Positions 1 through 7,898 of a stretch of 26,210 nt of DNA are shown here, piece by piece; position 1 is the first letter of the stretch, and each line of letters opens with the position of its first letter. A program made the translations under genes and the position numbers. A model generated the notes under the pieces. The model did not search any database, was not told the origin of the DNA, and saw only the letters and a program-made list of their open reading frames with translations. This stretch comes from Candidatus Woesearchaeota archaeon (GTDB lineage: Archaea > Nanobdellota > Nanobdellia > Woesearchaeales > WAPY01). The stretch is taken from the NCBI GenBank assembly GCA_015520525.1, contig WAPY01000002.1:1-26210 (forward strand), in the 5' to 3' direction.

Positions 1-285
1 AAGATTTATTCTTATTTTGCATTGAAAAGGTTGTTTAAGGAATATTTTGAGAAAGTGGATTTTTATGTTCCCATTCCCCATTACCAATATGTATTTTCAT
101 TTGCGAACATTAATAATAAAAAAGAAATTGTTAAACAATGCAGGTATGTGCTGAAAAATTTTAGATTGGATAAGCTGCAAAGATTAACTGTTTATTGGAT
201 TCTTTTAACAGCAAAATTGGGCTTAATAAAATTATTCGCTCCCGGATTTATTACCGTTGCAAGAAAACCTAGAAAGAAGAGATAG
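1..285 (+). CDS. C-terminal end of a probable SAM-dependent methyltransferase (partial)
   Basis: The reading frame is open to the left edge, so only the last 94 codons are present; it ends at TAG 283-285. The visible part has a FYVPIPHYQYVF segment and ends in FAPGFITVARKP. A 'tyr-x-pro-leu-pro-x-tyr' segment and an 'aPsFiivark' tail are common at the C-terminus of class I methyltransferases in surface-polysaccharide clusters, but the SAM-binding core lies outside the window. The glycosyltransferase that converges on it (4 nt gap) fits a cell-surface glycan context. Another protein of such a cluster is possible. The first in-frame start-like codon (TTG at 22) should not be taken as the real start. 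Confidence 0.4.
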   Translation, partial: KIYSYFALKRLFKEYFEKVDFYVPIPHYQYVFSFANINNKKEIVKQCRYVLKNFRLDKLQRLTVYWILLTAKLGLIKLFAPGFITVARKPRKKR

Positions 286-289
286 AACT

Positions 290-1471
290 TCATTTATTTC
301 TTAATACTTCCTCAAAAACTTCTTTATACTTATTGACAGAGTTCCTCCAGTTAAAGTTTTTCTCTATAAATTTCTGTGCGTTCCTGCCGTATTTTTCTCT
401 CAACTTTTTGTTATTGATCAACTTGAGTATTCCTTCCTTTATTTCTCTTGGGCTGTTACCTTTCAACAAAACACCTGTTTTACCGTCTGTAATAACTTCA
501 TCAGCTCCTTCATAAGGGCTTGCGATTATTGCCCTTCCACAGCACATAGCTTGCAGTAAGGAAGTTGATAAACCCCCTCCTTTATAAGAGGAGTGAACAT
601 AAATGTCGGCAGTTTTCATAATTCCTATCGCATCTTTGAACTTCTTTTTCCCAGTGAAGTAAATTCCATTATTCAAATACTCTCCAGACAGCTTCTTCAA
701 CCTATTTAAATCCTCACCGTAGCCAACAATGATTAAAACTGTTTTCTTTCTCAACTTATCAGAGAGACTTTTGTAGGCGCTTATTGTATTCTCAACACCC
801 TTCCACTTGAATAATCTCCCAACAAAGCACAACTTAACCTTGTTCTTAAATTTTTTATTTATATCTTTATTTGGTTTTATGCTCTAAATCTCTTCTATTT
901 CTAGACCCCTTGGGAGTAAACGAATCTTCGATTTGTCTTTAATGAAATTTTCTGTGATAAAATTATAAACCGCTCTTGATATTGCCACTACGCAATCCGA
1001 TTTTTTGAATATCAACGCTCCTATTGTTTTATCATACAAATACGCTATCTTGTTTGTAATCTTGCTTTCTACATTGACAAATGCGCTTCCATGCTCAACA
1101 TGGATCAATTTTTTCTTGTGAATTCTAAATTTTGCAAATATTAATCCCAATAAAGAGTTTGAGAAAAACCTCGTTTTTGTCATAACAATATCAAAATCAA
1201 TTTTATACATCTTGAGAAACATTCTCCAGAAAGTAATCGTGAATAAGTTAGGTACGGGATAATTTGGTCGTATATCAAAAGCAGGATACCTGTAAACTTT
1301 AACATTGTTGTATTTTATCTCGAAGCTTTTATACTTTGGTATGTTTGGTGCAAACACATAAATCTCGTAGTTTTTATCTTCAGACAAGTATTTTGCGAAA
1401 TCATCAGCGTACTTTTCAACCCCCCCAACATGAGGGACATAATAACCTGGGAAAATAATTAATTTTATCAT
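290..1471 (-). pseudogene. GT4 glycosyltransferase interrupted by one in-frame amber codon
   Basis: Two reading frames on the minus strand, 1471-884 (195 aa) and 832-290 (180 aa), lie in the same frame. They are separated only by TAG at 886-884 and 17 sense codons, so no frameshift is involved; read through, the product is 393 residues, a normal length for the family. The N-terminal half has the GT-B donor-side pattern PGYYVPHVGGVEKYA and a helical LLPRGLEIEEI just before the stop. The C-terminal half has CFVGRLFKWKGV and LLQAMCCGRAIIASPYEGADEVI of the GT4 Rossmann domain. Both glutamates of the usual EX7E motif seem replaced (Gly and Gln), which fits decay. The family transfers sugars from nucleotide donors to surface glycans. 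The stop may be a real nonsense mutation, a sequencing error, or readthrough; other genes here end in TAG, so general recoding is unlikely. Confidence 0.75.
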
Positions 1472-1491
1472 ACTTTCTCATATTCTGTAAT

Positions 1492-1503
1492 GTTTATATA
1501 TTT
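1492..1503 (-). promoter_or_regulatory. TATA box of the GT4 gene
   Basis: On the minus strand AAATATATAAAC sits about 26 nt ahead of the ATG at 1471. This spacing implies a nearly leaderless transcript and shows that the promoter of the broken gene is intact. Confidence 0.5.
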
Positions 1504-1546
1504 TTCTATCTCCTTAACTTCAACTTCTTTTGAAGTCTTGAATAAG

Positions 1547-1554
1547 TTTATAAA
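1547..1554 (+). promoter_or_regulatory. TATA box of the serpin gene
   Basis: TTTATAAA is centred about 30 nt before ATG 1581. Transcription would begin at about 1577, which leaves the upstream in-frame start-like codon (1554) outside the mRNA and selects ATG 1581. Confidence 0.55.
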
Positions 1555-1580
1555 TGTGTTTCTGTTTTAGTGTGTTTAAG

Positions 1581-2843
1581 ATGGAAAGAAGAATTATGTT
1601 AATAAGTGTTGTTATGTTGCTTTTGACGGTTGTTTTTGTGTCAGCTGTGGTTTTTCTTTTTCCTTATAATCCAACGACGCCGCCGAAAGCTAACAGTTCT
1701 GGTTGGACACAACAAGGTGTTAAAGAAGTGGTTAACGGCAATAATCAATTTGCGATAAAGCTTTACAAGGAGTTAGAAAATAAAAATCAGGGCAACATTT
1801 TCTTCTCTCCATACAGCACATCCTCTGCTATGGCTATGGTTTATGAGGGAGCAAGGGGAAAAACAGCTGATGAGATTAAGAATGTGTTTCAATTTCCGGA
1901 TTATAATGTCTTAAGACCTAACTTTGCTAGAATATACAATGACATAAATGGAAATCATAAAGATTATACTTTAAGAACAGGGAATGCTTTATGGGTTGAA
2001 AAGACATTCCATTTGCTTCCTGATTACATGAAAACAGTTGAGGAATATTATGGAGGCAAGGCAGTTAATCTTGATTTTAAGAATGAGCCAGAAAGGTCAA
2101 GACAGACTATTAATAATTTTATTGCAAGGCAAACTAATAATAAAATTAAGAATTTAATACCTCCAGGTATGATTGATCCAAACACAAGGATAGTTATTAC
2201 AGATTCTGTTTATTTCAAAGGAACTTGGGAATGGAAATTCGACAAGAAAAACACTGCCAATAAAGAGTTTAAAATAACACCTTCTGAGAAGGTTAATGTT
2301 CCTATGATGGTTATGGAAGGTAGGTTTTTTAACTATGCTGATTTAGGAGATTTACAACTATTGGAGTTGCCTTATAAGGGGGATAAGCTTTCAATGATAA
2401 TCTTATTGCCAAAAGGAAGTTTAAGTTCTATTGAGTCAAATTTGACAGCTGATAATCTGAAAGAATGGGAAGGTAGAATGAATAAGGCAGCTTTAAAAGA
2501 AATAGAGGTCCCAAAATTTAAGTTTAAAACTAAATATTTTATGAGAAATGATTTAGAGAGTTTAGGCATGCCGACTGCTTTCTCGAGCTCGGCTGACTTC
2601 TCAGGGATGGACGGCAGGAGAGATTTATTCATTGGTCAGGTGATTCATCAGGCATATATTGAAGTTAATGAGGAAAAAACAGAAGCAGCTGCTGCTACGG
2701 CAGTAACAATAAGAACTACAGCAATTGATCGTCCAGAACCGAAGATAAAATTCATAGCAGACCATCCTTTCATATTCTTAATACAGCAGAATGATACAGG
2801 CAATATTTTGTTTATGGGGAGGGTTGTTGATCCGAGTAAGTGA
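1581..2843 (+). CDS. Serpin-family protease inhibitor, membrane-anchored or secreted
   Basis: 420 aa. Residues about 6-28 form a strongly hydrophobic segment after MERR with no lipobox cysteine, so it is either a signal peptide or an N-terminal anchor. The rest is a full-length serpin fold: NIFFSPYSTSSAMAMVYEGARGKTADEI (helix B region), TDSVYFKGTW (strand 3A), LQLLELPYKGDKLSMIILLP, and the C-terminal DHPFIFLIQQNDTGNILFMGRV. The hinge of the reactive loop is canonical for inhibitors: E364-E365-K-T367-E-A-A-A-A-T373 (P17 to P8, with Lys instead of Gly at P15). Counting 17 residues gives P1 Thr380 and P1' Ala381, so a trypsin-like target is not the first guess; a subtilisin- or elastase-like protease is more plausible. 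The mechanism is suicide trapping of serine or cysteine proteases. Serpins are uncommon in archaea, so horizontal gain is possible. Start chosen from the TATA spacing. Confidence 0.93.
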   Translation: MERRIMLISVVMLLLTVVFVSAVVFLFPYNPTTPPKANSSGWTQQGVKEVVNGNNQFAIKLYKELENKNQGNIFFSPYSTSSAMAMVYEGARGKTADEIKNVFQFPDYNVLRPNFARIYNDINGNHKDYTLRTGNALWVEKTFHLLPDYMKTVEEYYGGKAVNLDFKNEPERSRQTINNFIARQTNNKIKNLIPPGMIDPNTRIVITDSVYFKGTWEWKFDKKNTANKEFKITPSEKVNVPMMVMEGRFFNYADLGDLQLLELPYKGDKLSMIILLPKGSLSSIESNLTADNLKEWEGRMNKAALKEIEVPKFKFKTKYFMRNDLESLGMPTAFSSSADFSGMDGRRDLFIGQVIHQAYIEVNEEKTEAAAATAVTIRTTAIDRPEPKIKFIADHPFIFLIQQNDTGNILFMGRVVDPSK

Positions 2844-2857
2844 GTGATTAACTTACT
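2835..2857 (+). other. Hairpin overlapping the serpin stop codon
   Basis: AGTAAGT (2835-2841) and ACTTACT (2851-2857) can form a 7-bp stem with a 9-nt loop across the TGA at 2841-2843. A T6 run follows at 2907-2912. This may mark the 3' end of the transcript, but the stem is AT-rich and archaeal termination mostly needs only the T run. Confidence 0.3.
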
Positions 2858-2967
2858 TGTCTTTGAAAGTTGGCAATAACTATGCTTAGAAAAAATAAAT
2901 AATCTATTTTTTATGGCTGCTGTTTCACTAGTGCTTTCTTTTATTTGTTTTATCACACATTCTTAAG

Positions 2968-2976
2968 TTTTATATA
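2968..2976 (+). promoter_or_regulatory. TATA box of the BASS/ACR3-like transporter gene
   Basis: TTTTATATA lies about 52 nt before ATG 3024. This predicts a start of transcription near 2998 and a short leader carrying the GGAGGT ribosome site at 3012-3017. Confidence 0.5.
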
Positions 2977-3023
2977 CCCATCATTTTATTCTCTGATCTC
3001 TCTTATTAATGGGAGGTAATTTT

Positions 3024-4028
3024 ATGGTGGTTAAAAATAAGTCCTTAATTGAAAGAATACAGAAGAATCTATCAAATAACATGATCTATTATACTCTCTT
3101 AGTTATGATTTTAGGAACATTGTTAGGTTACTTATTCAATCTAAAATTTTTATCTCATTATATTCTTTTAATTGTTTTCATTATGATTTATCCTATGATG
3201 GTTAATCTGTCTATTTCTTCATTGAAAAGAATAAGGGGTTCATTGAAGCCACTTATGGAGGCATTGATCTTAAATTTTATTTATGCTCCTTTAGCTATGT
3301 GGATACTAACATCCATTTTCATCTCGAATCCAAAAATTAAACTTGCTCTTTTGATGCTGTCTATTGCACCATCATCTAGTATGGGTTTAGGTTATCTTGG
3401 TCTTGCTGAAGGTCATATTCTTTCAGGAGCGATAATTGTTGCGTTTGCTTTTCTGGCTTCAGTATTTATTTATCCATTTTTAGGCCAGTACTTTGCTTCA
3501 GGAGCAAACTTAAATGTTCCTTTAGGCTTGATTTTGAAGAACATAACTCTTGTTTTAATTGTTCCTTTACTGCTTGGAATACTGACAAGAGAATATGTTG
3601 AAAGGAAACATGGGCACAGTAAGTTTATAAATGTTAAACCTTATTTCTCTTCAATAACCTTGTTGTCTTTGTATGTTCTCTTATTTTTTATATTTGCCTC
3701 AAAGGCAAATCTCATTATAAAAAGTTACAAAAACATACTCTTATTATTACCAATCGCTATTTTATTTTATGGGATAACCGTTGTTATTCTTATCTTCTTG
3801 AATCGCAGAATCTTTTCATTTGAATATGGAAAACATCAAGCTGTTGTTTTTACCTCTGTAAGTAAGAATGTAGCTTTAACAATAGCAATCCTCATCTCTG
3901 TTTTTGGCAAGGAAGGAAGTTATTTATCTGTCTTCCCTGCTATTATGTCTTTATTCCAAGCGCCTTTTCTGATGCTTTATTTAAGATTCAGCAATAAAAA
4001 GTTGAAGCATCTTTTTAGGCGTTGCTAA
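3024..4028 (+). CDS. ACR3 / bile acid:sodium symporter (BASS) family membrane transporter
   Basis: 334 aa, almost wholly hydrophobic, with about ten predicted transmembrane helices. IVFIMIYPMMVNLSISSLKR is close to the ACR3 segment 'ffMIYPMM', and the later SKNVALTIAIL and FPAIMSLFQAPF match helix pieces of ACR3/BASS carriers. ACR3 proteins export arsenite and normally have a conserved cysteine in an APCTAMV-like segment; here that segment reads APSSSMGLGYLGLAEG, without cysteine, and the only Cys is the last residue. The substrate is therefore open: arsenite, another anion or an organic acid. No arsR or arsenate reductase is nearby. The start is ATG 3024 because GGAGGT at 3012-3017 precedes it by 6 nt; the in-frame ATG at 3009 lies before that site. 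It converges with rtcB 15 nt away. Confidence 0.75.
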   Translation: MVVKNKSLIERIQKNLSNNMIYYTLLVMILGTLLGYLFNLKFLSHYILLIVFIMIYPMMVNLSISSLKRIRGSLKPLMEALILNFIYAPLAMWILTSIFISNPKIKLALLMLSIAPSSSMGLGYLGLAEGHILSGAIIVAFAFLASVFIYPFLGQYFASGANLNVPLGLILKNITLVLIVPLLLGILTREYVERKHGHSKFINVKPYFSSITLLSLYVLLFFIFASKANLIIKSYKNILLLLPIAILFYGITVVILIFLNRRIFSFEYGKHQAVVFTSVSKNVALTIAILISVFGKEGSYLSVFPAIMSLFQAPFLMLYLRFSNKKLKHLFRRC

Positions 4029-4043
4029 TAAGGAAAGAACAAC

Positions 4044-5462
4044 TTAACCTTTTATAACACCCAAGGGAACTAACTTTGCAACGACCTTTCCAATGCCCAA
4101 GTTGTTTGATACTCTGATCACTTCATTAATATCTTTATAGACCTGAGGAGCTTCTTCTGATATTCCCCTTATTGATGAACCATGAACATAGATTCCTTTC
4201 TTCAAAAGGTCTTTTGAAACTTTGTTGCCGTCAAAAGTGTGGATAGCCTGCTTCCTAGACATCACTCTGCCGGCTCCGTGAGCGGTGCTTCCAAAACTTA
4301 CTTCTTCAGCTTTCTTAGTGCCCACCAAAACATAGGATGCAGTGCCCATGCTTCCAGGTATTAAAACAGGCTGGCCTACATTCCTGTAAATCTCTGGAAT
4401 TTCTTCCCTTCCGGGACCAAAGCTTCTAGTGGCTCCCTTTCTGTGAACAACAAGCTCCCTTTCCTCACCGTCAACATTGTGTTTCTCAACCTTCGCTATG
4501 TTGTGGCAGACCCCATAGACCTGCTCAACATCAGCGTTGAATAAATCATTAAATACTCTTCTAACTTTGTGAGTTATCAACTGCCTATTGACGAACGCAA
4601 AATTAACCCCTGCACTCATCGCCTTAAAGTAGTCCTGGCCTTCCTCAGAGCTGAACGGAGCGTTTATTAATTCCCTATCTGGCAGGTTTTCATAGCCGAA
4701 CTTTTTCTCAAATAGTTCAATATAATCCGAAGCAATTTGATGGCCCAAGCCGCGAGAACCGCAGTGTATCATCGCTGTTATTTGATTCTTATGCAAGCCA
4801 AATTTCTCAGCAACTTTCTCATCATAAATTTCAGCAACCCTCTGAATCTCTAAGAAATGATTCCCACTGCCTAAACTTCCAACCTGTTTTCTGCCTCGAG
4901 CTATTGCTCTCTTGCTGACCTTGGAAGGGTCTGCGTTTTTCATCCTTCCATTTTCTTCAGTTGTTTCCAAATCGTGCTTTGTTGCGTAGCTATTCTTGAG
5001 AGCCCACTCGCTTCCCTTCTCTAAAATCTCCATCATTTCGTCATCGTTAACTCTCATGCCGCTGTATCCTATTCCTGAGGGAACTCTCTTAAATATCTCA
5101 TCAGTTATCTTTCTTATTCTGTTGTTTTTGCTGAGAAAATCATAGTCTAATGAAGTTCTTAAAAGCCTAACTCCGCAGTTAATATCATAGCCAACACCTC
5201 CTGGGCTTATTATTCCCTCATCAACATCGAAGGCTGCGACTCCCCCAATTGGAAAACCATAACCTTCATGAGCGTCTGGCATTGCTAAAGCATGCTTTAC
5301 AATTCCGGGAAGTTTGGCAACATTTACTATCTGCTGAGCTGTATTATCCTTGAGAACATTTCCTATTAATTTGTCAGAGCTGTAAATTATTGCAGGAACT
5401 TTCATATCCCCTTCTTTATCAATTCTCCAAGTAAACTCATTTATCTTTTTCGCGTTGAACAT
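4044..5462 (-). CDS. rtcB: RtcB, 3'-phosphate/5'-hydroxyl RNA ligase
   Basis: 472 aa, the usual length and without an intein. RtcB joins RNA 2',3'-cyclic phosphate or 3'-phosphate ends to 5'-OH ends with GTP and Mn2+, in tRNA splicing and RNA repair. All core residues are visible: Cys96 in GGVGYDINCGVRLL, His202 in GSGNHFLEIQ, His233 in MIHCGSRGLGHQ, His320 in GVCHNIAK, and the guanylylated His395 in TAHGAGRVMSRK. MPDAHEGYGFPIGGV is also typical. It starts 9 nt after the Lrp-family gene, with an AAGGTGAT ribosome site overlapping that gap, so the two are probably one operon. Its activator archease is coded in the same window at 9168-9590, on the other side of the oxidative-stress genes. No missing residue noted. 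Confidence 0.98.
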   Translation of the reverse strand: MFNAKKINEFTWRIDKEGDMKVPAIIYSSDKLIGNVLKDNTAQQIVNVAKLPGIVKHALAMPDAHEGYGFPIGGVAAFDVDEGIISPGGVGYDINCGVRLLRTSLDYDFLSKNNRIRKITDEIFKRVPSGIGYSGMRVNDDEMMEILEKGSEWALKNSYATKHDLETTEENGRMKNADPSKVSKRAIARGRKQVGSLGSGNHFLEIQRVAEIYDEKVAEKFGLHKNQITAMIHCGSRGLGHQIASDYIELFEKKFGYENLPDRELINAPFSSEEGQDYFKAMSAGVNFAFVNRQLITHKVRRVFNDLFNADVEQVYGVCHNIAKVEKHNVDGEERELVVHRKGATRSFGPGREEIPEIYRNVGQPVLIPGSMGTASYVLVGTKKAEEVSFGSTAHGAGRVMSRKQAIHTFDGNKVSKDLLKKGIYVHGSSIRGISEEAPQVYKDINEVIRVSNNLGIGKVVAKLVPLGVIKG

Positions 5463-5471
5463 GCTATCACC

Positions 5472-5891
5472 TTACTTTATTCTGTTGAGTAAAACAGCAG
5501 GGCATACTTTCACAACTCCCTCTATAGATTCCACCTTGCTTATATATTCTTTCATTTCTTTATTATCCTTACCCCAATACTCTAAAAGAATCATGTGATC
5601 TCCACTGCTTGTAAACAGAGTTTTCACATTGGAGTCATTCCTTAATTCTTCAATAACTTTAAAGTATGATTCAGGCAGAGTATCAACACCTATAATCCCG
5701 ATCAAGAAATTAACCTTTTTTGGATTTAATTTTATTGTGAAGCCATCAATGATGCCTTTCTCAATAAGTTGAGCAACTCTTTTTCTTACGGCAGTTTCAC
5801 TGACTCCAAAGTGTTCTGCTATTTTAGTGAAGGACATTCTTGAGTCCTTTTCCAACAATTCCAACAAATCTGAGTTTGAAAAACGAACCAT
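5472..5891 (-). CDS. Lrp/AsnC-family transcriptional regulator
   Basis: 139 aa from ATG 5891. Residues about 1-55 are an AsnC-type helix-turn-helix (LLELLEKDSRMSFTKIAEHFGVSETAVRKRVAQLIEKGII); residues about 65-139 are the RAM ligand-binding/oligomerisation domain (FLIGIIGVD...VKTLFTSSGDHMILLEYWG...VEGVVKVCPAVLLNRI-like ending). Such proteins bind DNA as dimers or octamers and often respond to amino acids or redox state. It is divergent from the peroxiredoxin gene and co-directional with rtcB, so either could be its target. An in-frame GTG at 5909 is an alternative start: a CTTAAATAAT TATA-like sequence lies about 26 nt before it. The ATG is preferred because family members begin just ahead of the helix-turn-helix. 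The ligand cannot be told from the sequence. Confidence 0.9.
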   Translation of the reverse strand: MVRFSNSDLLELLEKDSRMSFTKIAEHFGVSETAVRKRVAQLIEKGIIDGFTIKLNPKKVNFLIGIIGVDTLPESYFKVIEELRNDSNVKTLFTSSGDHMILLEYWGKDNKEMKEYISKVESIEGVVKVCPAVLLNRIK

Positions 5892-5951
5892 AAATATATA
5901 AATGAGCACTTATTTATTAATTTTACGATTATTTAAGTTTGTTTTAGAAAG

Positions 5952-5960
5952 TTTTATAAA
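5952..5960 (+). promoter_or_regulatory. TATA box of the peroxiredoxin gene
   Basis: TTTTATAAA lies about 39 nt before ATG 5995. Transcription would start near 5982, leaving a short leader with the ribosome site GAGGTGAAT (5982-5990). Confidence 0.55.
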
Positions 5961-5961
5961 C

Positions 5962-5979
5962 TTCTAGAACAAATAGAAC
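5962..5979 (+). promoter_or_regulatory. Possible operator between TATA box and start of the peroxiredoxin gene
   Basis: A perfect 8-bp palindrome TTCTAGAA (5962-5969) abuts the TATA box, and TAGAAC is repeated 9 nt apart (5965-5970 and 5974-5979). A protein bound here would block RNA polymerase. The neighbouring Lrp-family regulator is a candidate, but this is inference from position only. Confidence 0.25.
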
Positions 5980-5994
5980 ATGAGGTGAATAAAA

Positions 5995-6678
5995 ATGGAA
6001 GAAGATGAATATGTTGAAGAAGAGGAATATACACTACCTTTAATTGGGGAGACATTTCCAACTATAGAAACTCAAACAACAGAAGGAAAAGTTGTTCTGC
6101 CAGAGCATTTTAAGGGAAAATGGTTTGTTCTATTCAGCCACCCCGCTGACTTCACACCTGTGTGCACAACAGAGTTTGTAGCATTCCAAAAAAGGTATGA
6201 AGAGTTCAAAAAATTGAACTGTGAGCTTATAGGGTTGAGTATAGACCAAGTTTTCAGCCACTTAAAGTGGAAGGAATGGATAAACGACAATTTAGGAGTT
6301 AAAATAGAATTCCCAATAATAGCAGATGATACAGGGGACATAGCAAGACAACTTGGAATGCTGCATCCAAACAAAGGTAAGAACACAGTGAGAGCAGTAT
6401 TCATAGTTGATCCAAAAGCAGTGGTTAGAGCGATACTTTACTACCCGCAAGAGTTAGGAAGAAACATGGATGAAATCTTGAGAATGGTCAAGGGACTTCA
6501 ACTCTCAGACAAAGAAGGAGTTGCTATACCAGCAAATTGGCCGAACAATGAGATAGTCAAAGATCATGTGATAATAAATCCTGCTTCAAGCGAGGAAGAG
6601 AAAGCGCAGAGATTAAAAGACAAGGAAGAAGGAAAGATTGAATGCTTTGACTGGTGGCTGTGCCATAAGAAGATTTAG
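5995..6678 (+). CDS. Peroxiredoxin, archaeal Prx6 type with C-terminal cysteines
   Basis: 227 aa. It reduces H2O2 and organic peroxides. The peroxidatic Cys57 lies in SHPADFTPVCTTEF, the universal PxxxTxxC site. Two further cysteines near the end, C217 and C223 in ECFDWWLCHKK, correspond in spacing to the C-terminal pair of the well-studied Aeropyrum thioredoxin peroxidase, so a 2-Cys or three-Cys resolving mechanism is expected rather than pure 1-Cys. VRAVFIVDPKAVVRAILYYPQELGRNMDEILR is typical of the family. The first 12 residues are an unusually acidic extension (EEDEYVEEEE). Own promoter and ribosome site upstream; a T-rich tract follows the TAG stop, so it is probably transcribed separately from the next genes. 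Electron donor not coded here. Confidence 0.96.
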   Translation: MEEDEYVEEEEYTLPLIGETFPTIETQTTEGKVVLPEHFKGKWFVLFSHPADFTPVCTTEFVAFQKRYEEFKKLNCELIGLSIDQVFSHLKWKEWINDNLGVKIEFPIIADDTGDIARQLGMLHPNKGKNTVRAVFIVDPKAVVRAILYYPQELGRNMDEILRMVKGLQLSDKEGVAIPANWPNNEIVKDHVIINPASSEEEKAQRLKDKEEGKIECFDWWLCHKKI

Positions 6679-6689
6679 AAACATTTAAC

Positions 6690-6714
6690 TATTTCTTTTA
6701 TTTTTATTTTTATT
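6690..6714 (+). terminator. T-rich terminator-like tract after the peroxiredoxin gene
   Basis: A run of T blocks broken by single A or C residues follows the stop codon by about 11 nt and has no strong hairpin. This is the usual look of an archaeal termination region, but it ends directly at the ribosome site of the next gene, so some read-through into the flavodiiron operon is likely. Confidence 0.4.
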
Positions 6715-6728
6715 AAAAGGTGATTATC

Positions 6729-7898
6729 ATGAAGGATACTTTAGAAATAAAACCAAACATAATTATGCTAAGCTCAAAGGATGCTGAGAGAAAAACATTT
6801 GACTCAATCTTTCCCTTGAAAAAAGGAACAACATACAACGCTTACTTAATAATTGGAAGCGAAAAAACAGCATTAATAGACACAGTTGATCCAAGCAAGA
6901 AAGACGAGTTAATTTCGAGATTGAAAGAGATGAAAGTTAAGGTTGATTACATAATATCAAACCATTCAGAACAGGACCATTCAGGTTCAATACCCTACAT
7001 TCTTGAAATGTTCCCAACTGCAGAAGTTGTTGCAAGCAAAATCGGAAAAGGCTTCCTAACTGATTTATTAGGCGTTGACGAAAACAAAATTATAGAAGTT
7101 GGAGATAATGATAAAATAAGTTTAGGTGATAAAACACTTAAGTTCATAATGTTCCCTTCAGCCCATTGGCCTGAAACCATGATGACTTATCTTGAAGAGG
7201 ACAAGATTTTATTCACATGCGATGTGTTCGGCTCGCATTACTCTTTTGAAAATCCTTATTTCACAGAGGAAGTTTTAGAATATGAGAAAGAATACTACGC
7301 AGAAATAATGATGCCCTTCAGGAAAACAATAAACTTCAACCTGAAAAAACTTGACAACCTTGATATAAACTTAATCTGCCCAAGTCATGGACCAATACAT
7401 AAAGAACCACAAAGAGTAATCAACTTGTACAAAAAGTGGACATCTGACGAGACAGATAAAGAAGTTACAATAGTTTATGCGTCAATGCACGGGAGCACTA
7501 AGAAAACAGTAGATTATATTGTTGAGAAACTCGCTGAAGAAAAAATAAAAACAAATGTTGTTGATGTGTCAAACTTTAATATTTCAAACCTCTTCACAAA
7601 CTTAGTGAGCCCGCATACTTTAATCATTGCGACGCCGACAGTGCTTGGAGGTCCTCACCCTGCAATAACCTTAGTGGCTATGATGCTGAAAGCCTACAGA
7701 CCAAAGGTTAAACAAGTTCTATTAGTGACCTTATACGAGTGGGGAAGCAACGCCGAAAAATTCTTGAAAGACACATTGAAAGATTTCAACCTGGCAGGCT
7801 CATGGAAGATAAGTGGGAAACCGGACGAGGAAAAATTGAAAATACTTGATATTCTTGTGAAAGAAATAAAAAAGGAGATGAGTAAAAATGATGGGTAA
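6729..7898 (+). CDS. Flavodiiron protein (class A; O2/NO reductase)
   Basis: 389 aa. It reduces O2 to water (or NO to N2O) in the cytoplasm. Residues 1-240 are the metallo-beta-lactamase-like diiron domain with all ligands: H79-x-E81-x-D83-H84 in SNHSEQDHSG, H146 in SAHWPETM, D165 in FTCDVFGSH and H220 in CPSHGPIH. Residues about 247-389 are the flavodoxin domain; the FMN phosphate loop is YASMHGSTKKT, followed by ATPTVLGGPHPA. There is no fused rubredoxin or flavin reductase module, so it is class A and needs an outside electron donor. The start is ATG 6729 because AAGGTGAT (6716-6723) precedes it by 5 nt; the GTG at 6720 lies inside that site. First gene of a four-gene run: its 3' end overlaps the ferritin-like gene by 11 nt. 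Confidence 0.96.
   Translation: MKDTLEIKPNIIMLSSKDAERKTFDSIFPLKKGTTYNAYLIIGSEKTALIDTVDPSKKDELISRLKEMKVKVDYIISNHSEQDHSGSIPYILEMFPTAEVVASKIGKGFLTDLLGVDENKIIEVGDNDKISLGDKTLKFIMFPSAHWPETMMTYLEEDKILFTCDVFGSHYSFENPYFTEEVLEYEKEYYAEIMMPFRKTINFNLKKLDNLDINLICPSHGPIHKEPQRVINLYKKWTSDETDKEVTIVYASMHGSTKKTVDYIVEKLAEEKIKTNVVDVSNFNISNLFTNLVSPHTLIIATPTVLGGPHPAITLVAMMLKAYRPKVKQVLLVTLYEWGSNAEKFLKDTLKDFNLAGSWKISGKPDEEKLKILDILVKEIKKEMSKNDG

Noticed and set aside
884..886. Amber codon read as pyrrolysine or other genetic code change
   Set aside because: Other genes in the window terminate at TAG, and no pyrrolysine genes are visible, so a local mutation or error is simpler.
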